This document shows, piece by piece, positions 52,724 through 61,722 of a DNA stretch of 64,000 nt. The stretch is from Flavobacterium amnicola. Lineage in GTDB: Bacteria; Bacteroidota; Bacteroidia; Flavobacteriales; Flavobacteriaceae. The notes under the pieces are model-generated. The model saw nothing but the letters and a program-made list of their open reading frames with translations, ran no database searches and had not been told where the DNA came from. The DNA lies in contig NZ_SBKO01000001.1 in assembly GCF_004122165.1 (NCBI RefSeq), positions 310,001 through 374,000 of the forward strand. The letters run 5' to 3'. Within the stretch, counting starts at the first letter, position 1. Each line of letters starts with the position of its first letter. The position numbers were made by a program, and so were the translations under genes.

Positions 52724-53228
52724 GAAAATAATTTTGAACAAATATAGAATTTAATTTTTAATACATAAAAAGGTGTTGTTTGTCGATAAAATTTAAATAA
52801 TTATCGTTAATTCTAACTGAAAACGTGTATTTGTTAAAATACCAAGTATTTGGTATTGTGAGAGTTAAATAAATGTGTTAAATTTATATTCTAATTAATC
52901 GTTAAAAGTTTTTTTAACTTAATGGTAAAGAAAAACAATAATTACGACACAATTATTGCTTTATTCAATCAAGTCTAAATGTAGAAATTTTTTATCTCTA
53001 CTTTATTTAGTGTCACAAACGTTCTTTGGGTTAAATTTGTTTTTGGAAATTTTAGTTTTGTTGTATTACTTTAGTGGTATTTGGTAATACAACGTTAGAG
53101 ATTCACCTCTCTAGTTTTTTTATCGGTCAATATAACTTTGATAAAACGATGAAAAACAAAATCGATTGAATTTTTACCAAGACGAAACATTAGAATAAAA
53201 GCACCTCTTTCATTTAGAGGTGCTTTTT
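52724..53228. other. 505-bp intergenic region without a protein gene
   Basis: No credible coding frame. It holds the ubiE -7 box (52739-52746), an inverted repeat AATACCAA-gtat-TTGGTATT (52838-52857), a second one with arms GTTGTATTAC / GTAATACAAC (53060-53069, 53084-53093), plus-strand -7-like boxes TAAATTTG (53032-53039) and TAACTTTG (53133-53140), and a strong terminator at its right end. Together these suggest a short plus-strand RNA; not proven. Confidence 0.5.
52739..52746 (-). promoter_or_regulatory. -7 element of ubiE
   Basis: Minus-strand TATATTTG, 15 bp before the ubiE ATG at 52723. Confidence 0.5.
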
Positions 53229-53230
53229 TT
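53197..53230. terminator. Bidirectional terminator at the 3' end of folA
   Basis: Stem AAAAGCACCTCT / AGAGGTGCTTTT, flanked by T-runs on both strands. It ends the folA transcript and would also end any plus-strand RNA from the intergenic region. Confidence 0.85.
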
Positions 53231-53726
53231 ATGCTTTTTTTCTATAGGTTTCAAAAGTAAAGGAATACAGATGCTTCTCGTCTTTGTCATGAAATTCCGA
53301 ATGTGTTACTTCCCATTCTTTCAAATCAATTTCCGGAAAAAAAGTATCGGCTTCGAAGCTATTGTGTACGCGTGTGAGTTCTATGCAATCTGCAAAATCG
53401 ATGCTTTGTTTGTAAATTTCGCCACCACCAATAATGTAAACAGTTTCGCGTTCTGGACAAACATCAATCGCTTTTTTTAGGGAATTGACTACAATACACC
53501 CATCGGGAACACTATAGGTTTCGCTTCGAGTGATGATAACATGGGTTCTATTGGGTAACGGTTTCGGAAAACTTTCAAAAGTTTTTCTTCCCATTATGAT
53601 GTAATGCCCTGTAGTTATGGCTTTAAAGCGTTTGAAATCATCGGGCAAATGCCACAACAAATCATTGTCCTTTCCCAATTCATTGTTTTGTCCGGCAGCG
53701 GCAATGAGCGTAATATTTTTAGACAT
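53229..53726 (-). CDS. folA: Dihydrofolate reductase
   Basis: Reduces dihydrofolate to tetrahydrofolate with NADPH. ITLIAAAGQNNELGKDNDLLWHLPDDFKRF covers the Met20-type loop and Asp-containing site; GRKTFESFPKPLPNR and IGGGEIYKQ are present. Length 165. It overlaps the upstream 2TM gene by 8 bp. thyA, which produces its substrate, is about 1.4 kb away on the same strand. Confidence 0.95.
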   Translation of the reverse strand: MSKNITLIAAAGQNNELGKDNDLLWHLPDDFKRFKAITTGHYIIMGRKTFESFPKPLPNRTHVIITRSETYSVPDGCIVVNSLKKAIDVCPERETVYIIGGGEIYKQSIDFADCIELTRVHNSFEADTFFPEIDLKEWEVTHSEFHDKDEKHLYSFTFETYRKKA

Positions 53727-54045
53727 CTTTATCTAAATCTTTTTGAAGTTGTTCTATTTTGCGTTCTTGTTTGGCAATCAATTTGTCTATTTGGCTGCGC
53801 TCCCAGTTTTTATTCATAAAACTATCGGTAATAAACACACGGATGAAATGAAGGATGAAAATAAAGCTCCAAATCGTGATTGCCCATAAAAACCAATGTG
53901 TTTCCGGAAAAACGCCTAATAAGCGATTAGCAATTACAAAGAAGATACTTCCTAATACAAAAAGCACAAAATGAAAGTATAATTTTTTCTTTTGCTTTAA
54001 TCGCAAACGCGCATATTCGTATAATTCGTGTTGGTTGGTGTCCAT
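53719..54045 (-). CDS. 2TM domain protein
   Basis: A 108-residue membrane protein with two helices (about 25-45 and 52-72) flanked by charged segments (YEYARLRLKQKKKLYFHFV) and a C-terminal coiled tail (WERSQIDKLIAKQERKIEQLQKDLDKD). It fits the 2TM family (PF13239), often found beside LytTR regulators or in signalling operons; here it sits between folA and a TonB-domain gene. Function unknown. Confidence 0.8.
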   Translation of the reverse strand: MDTNQHELYEYARLRLKQKKKLYFHFVLFVLGSIFFVIANRLLGVFPETHWFLWAITIWSFIFILHFIRVFITDSFMNKNWERSQIDKLIAKQERKIEQLQKDLDKDV

Positions 54046-54080
54046 AAATGAAAAAGTTTACGGATTTAAAGATATGGAAT

Positions 54081-55064
54081 TTAATTTAATCTAGATTTAT
54101 TTACAACATCAACGTCTATTGCTATTGGCAATGTAAAATTTGCTTTTACTTTGAATCCTCTGTATTCGCCGGGAGTCCATAATCCACTGGTTGAATAAAC
54201 AAATCGTATCGCCTCTTTAGACAACTTTTCATCCAAATCGCGAATGATTTCAGCATCTGAAACATTCCCATCAGGATTAACATTGAACTTAATGTATATA
54301 CGTCCTTTAATATCTCTGTCAACTTCTGGAATTCTGAATTTTTTTTGAACAAAATTCACATACGCTTCTTTCCCTCCTTTAAATTCGGGTTGTCTTTCAA
54401 TATTTACATATGCATTTTCATTACCATTTCCATCTTTGCTCATGCCGCCCATAAAAATTCCTGATTCGTATTGATCCGCAAATTGAAGTTTATATTTTGA
54501 ATTAAATCCTGTCCATATTCCTGTTTTCAATCCATTCTCCAATTTACCTCTTGATGATTCAATATTATTCACATCTTTTTCAATCATAAACCCTTTGCCT
54601 TCAAATACTTTTTGTGTTCCGTTTTCATCCCAATAAGATACAATCTTTAAAACCTGATGTTCTTTAACAGAGTCTATTTTAATCTTGATAACTTCTCCTT
54701 CAATTTCCTTTTTCCCATTTTCATAAAAGGAAATATATGGCCCATATAGTTCAGAGTTAAGATTGTAATTCCTATGATTTTTCAATTGTCCTGAAGGATA
54801 GTATTCTTTTTCAGAGCCAATTGGAGAGTGGTGAAACTTGGAGCTATAAGTTCTCTCAGTTTTTATTCGACCGCCCAGATAATAGTCGGTAACTTCATAT
54901 TCATTTTTTTTTAAGTGATAGTCCTTAATAATTCTATAATATTTGTGATCTTTTACAGCTGTTTCAAAACCCAAAGAATCTAAATAATATTTTTTATATT
55001 TTTCTGTTTGCCCAAATAGCAAAGTGGTAGCTAATACAAAAGCTAGTGTTAGTAATTTTTTCAT
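54081..55064 (-). CDS. Exported protein with MORN/YwqK-like repeats and C-terminal TonB domain
   Basis: A 327-residue protein. Signal peptide ends LLFGQ. Residues about 60-190 contain short YYPSGQLKNHRNY / FYENGKKEIEG / SYWDENGTQKVFEG units typical of YwqK/MORN repeats. The C-terminal ~90 residues (RIYIKFNVNPDGNVSDAEIIRD... FVYSTSGLWTPGEYRG) are a TonB C-terminal-type domain. It lacks the TonB transmembrane anchor and Pro-rich spacer, so it is a soluble envelope protein, not a classic energy transducer. Role unknown. Confidence 0.75.
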   Translation of the reverse strand: MKKLLTLAFVLATTLLFGQTEKYKKYYLDSLGFETAVKDHKYYRIIKDYHLKKNEYEVTDYYLGGRIKTERTYSSKFHHSPIGSEKEYYPSGQLKNHRNYNLNSELYGPYISFYENGKKEIEGEVIKIKIDSVKEHQVLKIVSYWDENGTQKVFEGKGFMIEKDVNNIESSRGKLENGLKTGIWTGFNSKYKLQFADQYESGIFMGGMSKDGNGNENAYVNIERQPEFKGGKEAYVNFVQKKFRIPEVDRDIKGRIYIKFNVNPDGNVSDAEIIRDLDEKLSKEAIRFVYSTSGLWTPGEYRGFKVKANFTLPIAIDVDVVNKSRLN

Positions 55065-55080
55065 GGAATTAGTTATGGAA

Positions 55081-55905
55081 TTAAACCGCTACGACCCCTT
55101 TAATATGTGGGTGTGGGTCATAGTCAACCAAAGTAAAGTCTTCAAAAGTGAAATCGAAGATGTTTTTTACTTCAGGATTTAAAATCATTTTTGGAAGCGG
55201 TTTTGGTTCGCGAGACAACTGCAATTCCAATTGCTCCATGTGGTTGTTGTAGATGTGTGCATCGCCAAACGTGTGAATAAAATCGCCTACTTGTAGGTCA
55301 CACACTTGCGCTACCATCATGGTAAATAAAGCATAAGAAGCGATGTTAAACGGCACTCCTAAAAAGATATCGGCACTGCGTTGGTACAATTGACAAGACA
55401 ATTTCCCGTCGGCGACATAAAACTGAAAGAAAGCATGACAAGGTGGCAAAGCTGCTTTCCCGTTGGCTACATTTTCAGCAAATGATTTGGATGTATCTGG
55501 CAAAACCGAAGGATTCCAGGCAGAAACCAACATTCTTCGGCTATTTGGATTGGATTTTAGGGTTTCAATTAATTCAGTAATTTGATCAATTTCTTCGCTG
55601 TTCCAATTGCGCCATTGGTGGCCATAAACCGGTCCTAAATCACCATTTTCATCAGCCCATTCGTCCCAAATTTTAACCCCATTTTCTTTTAAATAAGTAA
55701 TATTGGTGTCTCCTTTCAAGAACCAAAGTAGTTCGTAAATAATCGATTTTAAATGCAGTTTTTTAGTGGTTACCATTGGAAAACCTTCGCTCAAATCGAA
55801 ACGCATTTGGTAGCCAAAAACACTTTTGGTCCCCGTTCCTGTTCTGTCGCCTTTTTGATTTCCATGCTCTAAAACATGGCTCACTAAATCTAAATACTGC
55901 TTCAT
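55081..55905 (-). CDS. thyA: Thymidylate synthase
   Basis: Makes dTMP from dUMP using methylene-tetrahydrofolate. Catalytic Cys156 in [11 protein letters not shown]; also [43 protein letters not shown] and [12 protein letters not shown]. Length 274. With folA downstream it forms the dTMP / folate recycling pair. ATG at 55905. Confidence 0.97.
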   Translation of the reverse strand: MKQYLDLVSHVLEHGNQKGDRTGTGTKSVFGYQMRFDLSEGFPMVTTKKLHLKSIIYELLWFLKGDTNITYLKENGVKIWDEWADENGDLGPVYGHQWRNWNSEEIDQITELIETLKSNPNSRRMLVSAWNPSVLPDTSKSFAENVANGKAALPPCHAFFQFYVADGKLSCQLYQRSADIFLGVPFNIASYALFTMMVAQVCDLQVGDFIHTFGDAHIYNNHMEQLELQLSREPKPLPKMILNPEVKNIFDFTFEDFTLVDYDPHPHIKGVVAV

Positions 55906-55911
55906 CTTCTT

Positions 55912-55977
55912 TGTTTATGTGTTAATTCGTGGATTTGTGGAATCGAATAAACGAATAACCAAATCAACAAATAAACT
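55912..55977. repeat. Degenerate word repeat between the nuclease and thyA genes
   Basis: Composed of GTTTATGTGTTAATTCG, GGATTTGTGG and the partly complementary GAATAACCAAATCAACAAATAAAC-type words. On the minus strand it begins GTTTATTTGTTGATTTGG, sharing words with 11791-11842. It fills the whole gap. Confidence 0.5.
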
Positions 55978-55978
55978 T

Positions 55979-56599
55979 TTAGGATTCTCTTTTTGAAATT
56001 TCGTCTCTAATTTTAGCTGCTTTTTCATAATCTTCCTCTTGCACCGCTTGATCTAACAATTCGTGCAATTCGGAAAGACTATTCTTGGCATATATATTTT
56101 TGGTATCTTCATCACTAAGTCCAAAAGTTTCAGGAGAGGATAAAATATCGTCTAATTGTTCTTCTGGATTTTCCGAATCAGGATTTACTTTTAAGTAAAT
56201 ACCTGCTTTGTCTAAAATGTTTTTATACGTAAAAATTGGCGCATTAAAACGTAATGCCAAAGCAATCGCATCGGAAGTTCTCGCGTCAATAATTTCTTCA
56301 ATTTTGTCCCGCTCGCAAATCATACTGGAATAGAACACCCCGTCAACCAACTTATGAATAATAACCTGTTTGATGACAATGTCAAATCGGTCGGCAAAAT
56401 TTTTAAATAAATCATGTGTTAATGGTCTTGGCGGCTTTATTTCTTTTTCTAAAGCGATTGCGATTGATTGTGCTTCAAAGGCGCCAATAACGATAGGCAG
56501 TTTACGATCACCATCCACTTCATTTAAAATTAAAGCATAGGCCCCATTTTGGGTTTGACTGTAAGAAATTCCTTTTATAGTTAGTTTTACTAAACTCAT
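55979..56599 (-). CDS. Bifunctional nuclease family protein (DUF151 + UVR)
   Basis: A 206-residue cytoplasmic protein. Residues 1-135 are the bifunctional nuclease / DUF151 domain (LPIVIGAFEAQSIAIALEK, ARTSDAIALALRFNAPIF); residues about 170-205 form a UVR motif (LSELHELLDQAVQEEDYEKAAKIRDEI) like the UvrB-UvrC contact helix. Relatives have DNase/RNase activity, but roles are poorly known. A short copy of a widespread intergenic repeat lies just upstream of its start. Confidence 0.85.
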   Translation of the reverse strand: MSLVKLTIKGISYSQTQNGAYALILNEVDGDRKLPIVIGAFEAQSIAIALEKEIKPPRPLTHDLFKNFADRFDIVIKQVIIHKLVDGVFYSSMICERDKIEEIIDARTSDAIALALRFNAPIFTYKNILDKAGIYLKVNPDSENPEEQLDDILSSPETFGLSDEDTKNIYAKNSLSELHELLDQAVQEEDYEKAAKIRDEISKRES

Positions 56600-56605
56600 T
56601 GTATT

Positions 56606-56627
56606 GTCATTGCGAGGAAGGAAGCCA
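56606..56627. repeat. Short copy of the GTCATTGCGAGGAA intergenic repeat
   Basis: GTCATTGCGAGGAAGGAAGC is one base off the GTCATTGCGAGGAACGAAGC element that recurs between genes in many unrelated bacteria. It starts 7 bp upstream of the nuclease start codon. Confidence 0.55.
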
Positions 56628-56711
56628 TTTCCGTTTCTCTATTTTTACTGTAATAATTTATTTTACACTACTACGAACTGCAAAGTAACAAAAAACTTTT
56701 ACTTTTTTAAA

Positions 56712-56743
56712 CAAAAAAGAGCCACAAAATGTGACTCTTTTTT
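56712..56743 (-). terminator. Terminator after etfA
   Basis: Minus-strand stem AAAAAGAGTCAC / GTGGCTCTTTTT (one G-U pair) with a T6 run. Confidence 0.8.
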
Positions 56744-56763
56744 AATCAATTCAACATTGATTA

Positions 56764-57732
56764 TTATGAATTTTGTGCTTTGAAAGCTTTTAATTTTTCA
56801 ATTAATTTTGGAAGTACTTCAAAAGCATCTCCTACTACACCATAATCGGCTACTTTAAAGAAAGGTGCATCAGCATCAGAGTTGATTACTACCTTTACTT
56901 TAGAAGAGTTGATTCCAGCAATGTGCTGAATCGCTCCCGAAATACCCACGGCAATATACAAGTTCGTTGCCACCGGTTTTCCTGTTTGTCCCACGTGCTC
57001 GCTGTGAGGTCTCCAACCAATGTCAGAAACTGGTTTTGAACATGCCGTAGCTGCACCAAGTACCGCCGCTAAATCTTCAATTAATCCCCAGTTTTCTGGA
57101 CCTTTCATTCCACGACCACCAGAAACTACAACATCTGCATCAGCAATCGTTACTTTTCCAGATCCTTTTTCTACCGATTGTACTTTAACACCAAAATCGG
57201 CATCAGAAATAGATGGTGCGAAATCTTCAGCCGCAGCAGCTCCTGCATTTTCGAAAATTCCGTAAGAGTTTTTACCCAAACACAATACTTTAACATCTGT
57301 AGCAATTTCCGTAATATTGAATGCTTTGTTTGAAAAGGCATTTCTTTTTACTTGGAAAGGAGACATACTTACTGGTAATCCCACTACGTTTGAAGCGAAA
57401 CCTGCGTTTAACGCTACAGAAACTAGTGGTGCAAGGTATAAACTGTCTGTTGTAGAAGACAATAAGATTAATTTAGCGCCTTCTTTTTCAGCCGCTTGTT
57501 TTACAGCATCAGCATAAGCTTTTGCGGTAAAGTTGGCTAATTTATCGTTAGTTACTTTTAATACTTTATCTACTCCGTATTTACTTAATTCTGAAACATC
57601 ACTCATATTGATCGTTAGAGCGGTTACGGTTTGTCCCGAAGTTTCGGCTATTTTTTTTGCATAAGAAGCCAATTCGAAAGCTACTTTCTTGAATTTACCT
57701 TCTGCTGATTCTGCGTATATTAATATTGACAT
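56764..57732 (-). CDS. etfA: Electron transfer flavoprotein subunit alpha
   Basis: FAD-carrying half of the ETF heterodimer that passes electrons from acyl-CoA dehydrogenases to the quinone pool. N-terminal domain, then the FAD domain from about residue 195 with VSGGRGMKGPENWGLIEDLA, DIGWRPHSEHVGQTGK and YIAVGISGAIQHIAG. Length 322. It follows etfB by 24 bp and ends in a terminator. Confidence 0.95.
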   Translation of the reverse strand: MSILIYAESAEGKFKKVAFELASYAKKIAETSGQTVTALTINMSDVSELSKYGVDKVLKVTNDKLANFTAKAYADAVKQAAEKEGAKLILLSSTTDSLYLAPLVSVALNAGFASNVVGLPVSMSPFQVKRNAFSNKAFNITEIATDVKVLCLGKNSYGIFENAGAAAAEDFAPSISDADFGVKVQSVEKGSGKVTIADADVVVSGGRGMKGPENWGLIEDLAAVLGAATACSKPVSDIGWRPHSEHVGQTGKPVATNLYIAVGISGAIQHIAGINSSKVKVVINSDADAPFFKVADYGVVGDAFEVLPKLIEKLKAFKAQNS

Positions 57733-57756
57733 GATTTTTTAATTTAAAGAGTTAGC

Positions 57757-58503
57757 TTAGATAACTTTTGCTTCGTTGTGTAATAAGTTGATTAATTCGT
57801 CAAGGTTGTCTGGACTGATTAATTTCACTGCCGATTTCGGAGCTGGTTTTTCAAATTTTACTGCTTTTGTGTTGCTATCAGCACTTACGGGTTCTAAAAC
57901 TTGTAACGCTTTGGTTCTAGCAGTCATGATACCACGCATGTTAGGAATGCGTAAATCTTTTTCTTCCACCAATCCTTTTTGACCACCAACAATTAATGGT
58001 AAACTTGTAGAAACGGTTTCTTTACCTCCATCAATTTCACGAACAGCAGTTACTGAAGTTCCTTCCACTTTTAAATCAATACAAGAATTTACAAAGTTAG
58101 ATCCTAAAATTCCCGCAATCATACCTGGAACCATTCCACCATTATAATCTAAAGATTCTCTACCAGCAATCACTAAATCGTAACCACCTGTTTTGATTAC
58201 TTCTGCTAATTGTTTTGCTACGAACATTCCGTCTGTTGGGTTCGCATTGACACGAATCGCTTCGTTAGCTCCAATAGCTAATGCTCTTCTTAAGGTTGGT
58301 TCTGTATCAGGACCTCCCACATTCACAACCGTTACATTGGCACCTTGTTGTTCTTGAAACCAAATGGCTCTTGTTAAACCAAACTCGTCATTTGGATTAA
58401 TTACATATTGAACCCCGTTTGTGTCAAATTCTGAATCACCGTTGGTAAAGTTAATTTTTGAAGTAGTATCAGGAACATGACTGATGCAAACTAATATTTT
58501 CAT
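57757..58503 (-). CDS. etfB: Electron transfer flavoprotein subunit beta
   Basis: AMP-binding partner of EtfA, 248 residues. KILVCISHVPDT, NPNDEFGLTRAIW, AGRESLDYNGGMVPGMIAG and the recognition-loop region LPLIVGGQKGLVEEKDLRIPNMRGIMTARTK are present (blocks here quoted in part). First gene of the etfBA operon, divergent from the AsmA-like gene. A -7 box lies at 58537-58544. Confidence 0.95.
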   Translation of the reverse strand: MKILVCISHVPDTTSKINFTNGDSEFDTNGVQYVINPNDEFGLTRAIWFQEQQGANVTVVNVGGPDTEPTLRRALAIGANEAIRVNANPTDGMFVAKQLAEVIKTGGYDLVIAGRESLDYNGGMVPGMIAGILGSNFVNSCIDLKVEGTSVTAVREIDGGKETVSTSLPLIVGGQKGLVEEKDLRIPNMRGIMTARTKALQVLEPVSADSNTKAVKFEKPAPKSAVKLISPDNLDELINLLHNEAKVI

Positions 58504-58536
58504 TTTCTTAATTATTTAGTTTAAAAAATTGGTTTA

Positions 58537-58544
58537 CAAATTTA
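58537..58544 (-). promoter_or_regulatory. -7 element of etfBA
   Basis: Minus-strand TAAATTTG, 33 bp before the etfB ATG; no clear -33 element. Confidence 0.45.
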
Positions 58545-58662
58545 AATAAAAATACTTGAAAAATACTATGCACGCATAATATTTTTATTTTTTATTTTAA
58601 GCTATCTGAAATTTAATGTCAGTTTTGTCGATTTTTTAAATCAATTCCTGTTAAATAAATTC

Positions 58663-58670
58663 TAAATTTG
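58663..58670 (+). promoter_or_regulatory. -7 element of the AsmA-like gene
   Basis: TAAATTTG, 44 bp before the ATG at 58715. Confidence 0.45.
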
Positions 58671-58714
58671 CACTAGAAGGCAAGCTTTTTGCGTTTAAAT
58701 AAAAAATCAACCCC

Positions 58715-61345
58715 ATGAAAACAAAAAATAAAAAAATTGCAATCGGAATTGGTGTTTTCGTTCTAACGATTACTGCAGCGCTGGCCGCTATTCCGCTGTT
58801 TTTTAAAGACCAGATAAAAGCTAAAATTCAACAAACCATTAATGAAAGTGTCGATGCTAAAGTTTCTTTTGCGGATGCCGATTTGAGTTTGTTCAAAAAT
58901 TTTCCACAAGCGACTGTGGCAATAGAAAAATTAGTGGTGATCAATAAAGCGCCTTTTGAAGGGGATACATTAGTGGCGTTTGATGAATTAAATTTAGAGA
59001 TGTCGGTTTCCGAATTATGGAAAAACAGCAAAGAACCCATGACCCTAAAAGCAATTTCCGTGAAAAATGGATTAGCCAATATTCTTTTCAACAAAGACGG
59101 GAAAGGAAATTTTGATATCGCTAAAAAAGAAACTACACCGGAAGACAACAAAGAAGAAAGCAAACCATTTTCGATGAATATCCAAAATTATTCGGTTGAA
59201 AACTTCAAATTCAAATACTACGACGAGCGCTCTAAAATAAAACTAGTGATGTCCGAATTAAACCATGAAGGCACTGGTAATTTTGGTACACAAAAATTGG
59301 ATTTAGACACGCATTCGACCACTAAATTATCGTTAGACATGGACAAGATGAACTACATGAAAAATGTAGCCATTACCTTAGATGCCGTTTTAGGGATTGA
59401 TTTAGAAAAAAACAAATACACTTTTAAAGACAACAAAGTCAAAATCAATGAACTTCCATTAGAATTTAATGGCTTCCTCCAGTTGTTGGAAAATGGACAA
59501 GAATATGATTTAAGTTTTAAAACACCCACCTCATCCTTCAAAAATTTCTTAGGTTTAGTGCCTGCGCAATATGCGGGTGATTTGAATTCGGTGAAAACTA
59601 CGGGTGATTTCGCCGTAAATGGAAAAGTAAAAGGAACTTTAACCGACACTACGGTTCCGAAATTCAATATTGCCATTGCTTCTAATAATGCTTCGTTTCA
59701 ATATCCGGATTTACCAAAATCGGTACAGAATATCATCATTGATACCAAAATCATCAATGAAACTGGCTTAATTAATGATACTTATGTCGATTTAAATAAA
59801 TTGTCTTTCAAAATTGATCAAGATGTATTTAACGCCAAAGCCAATATTAGAAATGCCATGACCAATGCGCTAGTAAATGCTGAATTGAAAGGTATCATTA
59901 ACCTTGGTAATTTCACAAAAGCGTATCCGGTAAAACTAGACCAACCCTTGTCTGGAATTTTAAAAGCTGATGTGGTAACAAAATTTGATATGCAATCGGT
60001 AGAGAAAAGTCAGTATGAGAACATTCAAAATTCAGGAAATATCACCTTAACCGGATTTAATTATGCTGGTCCAGAAATGGCAAAACCTGTAAAAATAAAA
60101 CAAGCCGCAGTAGCTTTCAACAATAGCCAGATTCGTTTGAATAATTTGGATATGATTACTGGAAACTCTGATATTAAAGTAACTGGAACTTTAGATAACT
60201 TCTATGGATTTATGTTCCGAAATCAAATTCTGAAAGGAAATTTCAATTTGAACTCTAACAATTTCTTGGTTGCCGATTTTATGGCTCCAACACCTGAAGC
60301 GAAATCAGGCTCAGGAAGTGGTTCTTCTAGTGGTTCGGAAAGCAAAACTGCTACTAAGAAAGAAGCAGTTAAAATTCCAGCATTCTTAGACTGTACCATT
60401 GCTGCTAAAGCCAATACTGTGGTATATGATAATTTGACATTAAAAGCCGTTTCAGGAAAAATGATTATTCGTGATGAAGCGGTAACGCTTCAAAATTTAA
60501 TGACGAATATCTTCGATGGACAAATTGGCGTTAATGGAATGGTATCTACCAAGGGAAATACGCCAAAATTCAACATGGCACTAGATTTAAGCAAGGTAGA
60601 CATTGCCAAGTCTTTTACACAATTAGACATGCTAAGAAGTATCGCTCCAATTGCGGGTGCTATTACAGGGCGTTTAAATTCTACTATTAAATTGAATGGT
60701 AATTTGGATGCTGTAGAAATGACTCCCGATTTAAAAACAATTACAGGAGATTTGTTGGGACAATTATTATCTTCAACGGTAAATGCTAAGAATTCACAAA
60801 TGCTTACCGCTTTAGGCTCTCAAGTTAAGTTTTTAGATGTCAGTAAAATCAATCTAAACGACATTAAAGCCGCTGTTTCGTTTAAAGATGGCAAAGTGGT
60901 CGTAAAACCTTTCAAAGTGAAATACCAAGATATTAATGCCGAGATTGGAGGGGCTCATGGCTTTGATCAAAGCATGAATTACAATATCAAAATGGATGTT
61001 CCTGCGAAATATTTAGGCGCGGAAGCCAATAAATTATTAGCCAAACTAACTCCAGCAGAAGCTTCTAAAATCGAAAGTGTGCCAATTACGGCTCTAATGA
61101 CCGGGAATTTCAAAAACCCAAAGGTAAGTACCGATATGAAACAAGCGACCAGCAATTTAGTCATGCAAGTGGCGAAACTGCAAAAGGAAAAATACCTTGG
61201 AAAAGGAACGGATGCTTTGAGCAATATATTATCTGGTGGAAAACCAAAAGACACTTCCAAAACAAGTGATCCTAAAAAAGATGCTGTTAAAAACACCGCG
61301 AATCAAGTATTGAATGGTTTGTTCGGAAAAAAGAAAAATCCTTAA
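58715..61345 (+). CDS. AsmA-family protein
   Basis: A 876-residue envelope protein. A signal-anchor helix (about residues 7-27) is followed by an AsmA-type N-terminal block and long beta-rich sequence to the C-terminal AsmA_2 region (AKNSQMLTALGSQVKFLDVSKINLNDIKA). A Ser/Gly linker (SGSGSGSSSGSES) at about 530 separates two halves. AsmA/TamB-like proteins are thought to bridge the periplasm and carry lipids to the outer membrane; that role is inferred. It ends KKNP, 16 bp before a small gene on the same strand. Confidence 0.85.
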   Translation: MKTKNKKIAIGIGVFVLTITAALAAIPLFFKDQIKAKIQQTINESVDAKVSFADADLSLFKNFPQATVAIEKLVVINKAPFEGDTLVAFDELNLEMSVSELWKNSKEPMTLKAISVKNGLANILFNKDGKGNFDIAKKETTPEDNKEESKPFSMNIQNYSVENFKFKYYDERSKIKLVMSELNHEGTGNFGTQKLDLDTHSTTKLSLDMDKMNYMKNVAITLDAVLGIDLEKNKYTFKDNKVKINELPLEFNGFLQLLENGQEYDLSFKTPTSSFKNFLGLVPAQYAGDLNSVKTTGDFAVNGKVKGTLTDTTVPKFNIAIASNNASFQYPDLPKSVQNIIIDTKIINETGLINDTYVDLNKLSFKIDQDVFNAKANIRNAMTNALVNAELKGIINLGNFTKAYPVKLDQPLSGILKADVVTKFDMQSVEKSQYENIQNSGNITLTGFNYAGPEMAKPVKIKQAAVAFNNSQIRLNNLDMITGNSDIKVTGTLDNFYGFMFRNQILKGNFNLNSNNFLVADFMAPTPEAKSGSGSGSSSGSESKTATKKEAVKIPAFLDCTIAAKANTVVYDNLTLKAVSGKMIIRDEAVTLQNLMTNIFDGQIGVNGMVSTKGNTPKFNMALDLSKVDIAKSFTQLDMLRSIAPIAGAITGRLNSTIKLNGNLDAVEMTPDLKTITGDLLGQLLSSTVNAKNSQMLTALGSQVKFLDVSKINLNDIKAAVSFKDGKVVVKPFKVKYQDINAEIGGAHGFDQSMNYNIKMDVPAKYLGAEANKLLAKLTPAEASKIESVPITALMTGNFKNPKVSTDMKQATSNLVMQVAKLQKEKYLGKGTDALSNILSGGKPKDTSKTSDPKKDAVKNTANQVLNGLFGKKKNP

Positions 61346-61361
61346 TAAAAGACAGAAATAG

Positions 61362-61721
61362 ATGAATACAGAAGCTAAAATTTCTGACATACAAAAAATA
61401 ACTGCTGCCATTATCACTTTAGCAGGTGACATTGGCAGTATTTACAGTATCGTAAATGCTTCGGATTATAATTCGGATATTTTTACACAAGCGAAATTTT
61501 TACATGAAGAAGCCAATAAAATAGCTTATAAAGCCGAAAATGGGATTTTTGATCTGACAGAAATAAAAAAATTGGTCGCACACCTTTCTAATCTAGCCAA
61601 TACTGTTTACAAAAAAAAGGAAGTCAACCCGTTAATTTCAGACCACCTTATTAGCTCATTAAAAAAGGCCATGATTGATGCTGAAAACATGATAGCATTA
61701 ACTTCGTTTATTTCATCTTAA
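61362..61721 (+). CDS. Small helical protein of unknown function
   Basis: A 119-residue protein, no signal peptide, largely helical (SDIQKITAAIITLAGDIGSIYSIVNASDY; LHEEANKIAYKAENGIFDL). I do not recognise a family. It lies 16 bp after the AsmA-like gene on the same strand, so they are likely cotranscribed. It ends one base before the convergent DUF2797 gene. Codon use looks like its neighbours, so it is probably real. Confidence 0.6.
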   Translation: MNTEAKISDIQKITAAIITLAGDIGSIYSIVNASDYNSDIFTQAKFLHEEANKIAYKAENGIFDLTEIKKLVAHLSNLANTVYKKKEVNPLISDHLISSLKKAMIDAENMIALTSFISS

Positions 61722-61722
61722 A

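Noticed and set aside
53151..53169. Six-codon frame MKNKID as a leader peptide
   Set aside because: Too short to judge; no attenuator-like structure or downstream biosynthetic gene on that strand.
59353..61296. Several minus-strand frames opposite the AsmA-like gene
   Set aside because: Shadows within one continuous, well-supported coding frame.
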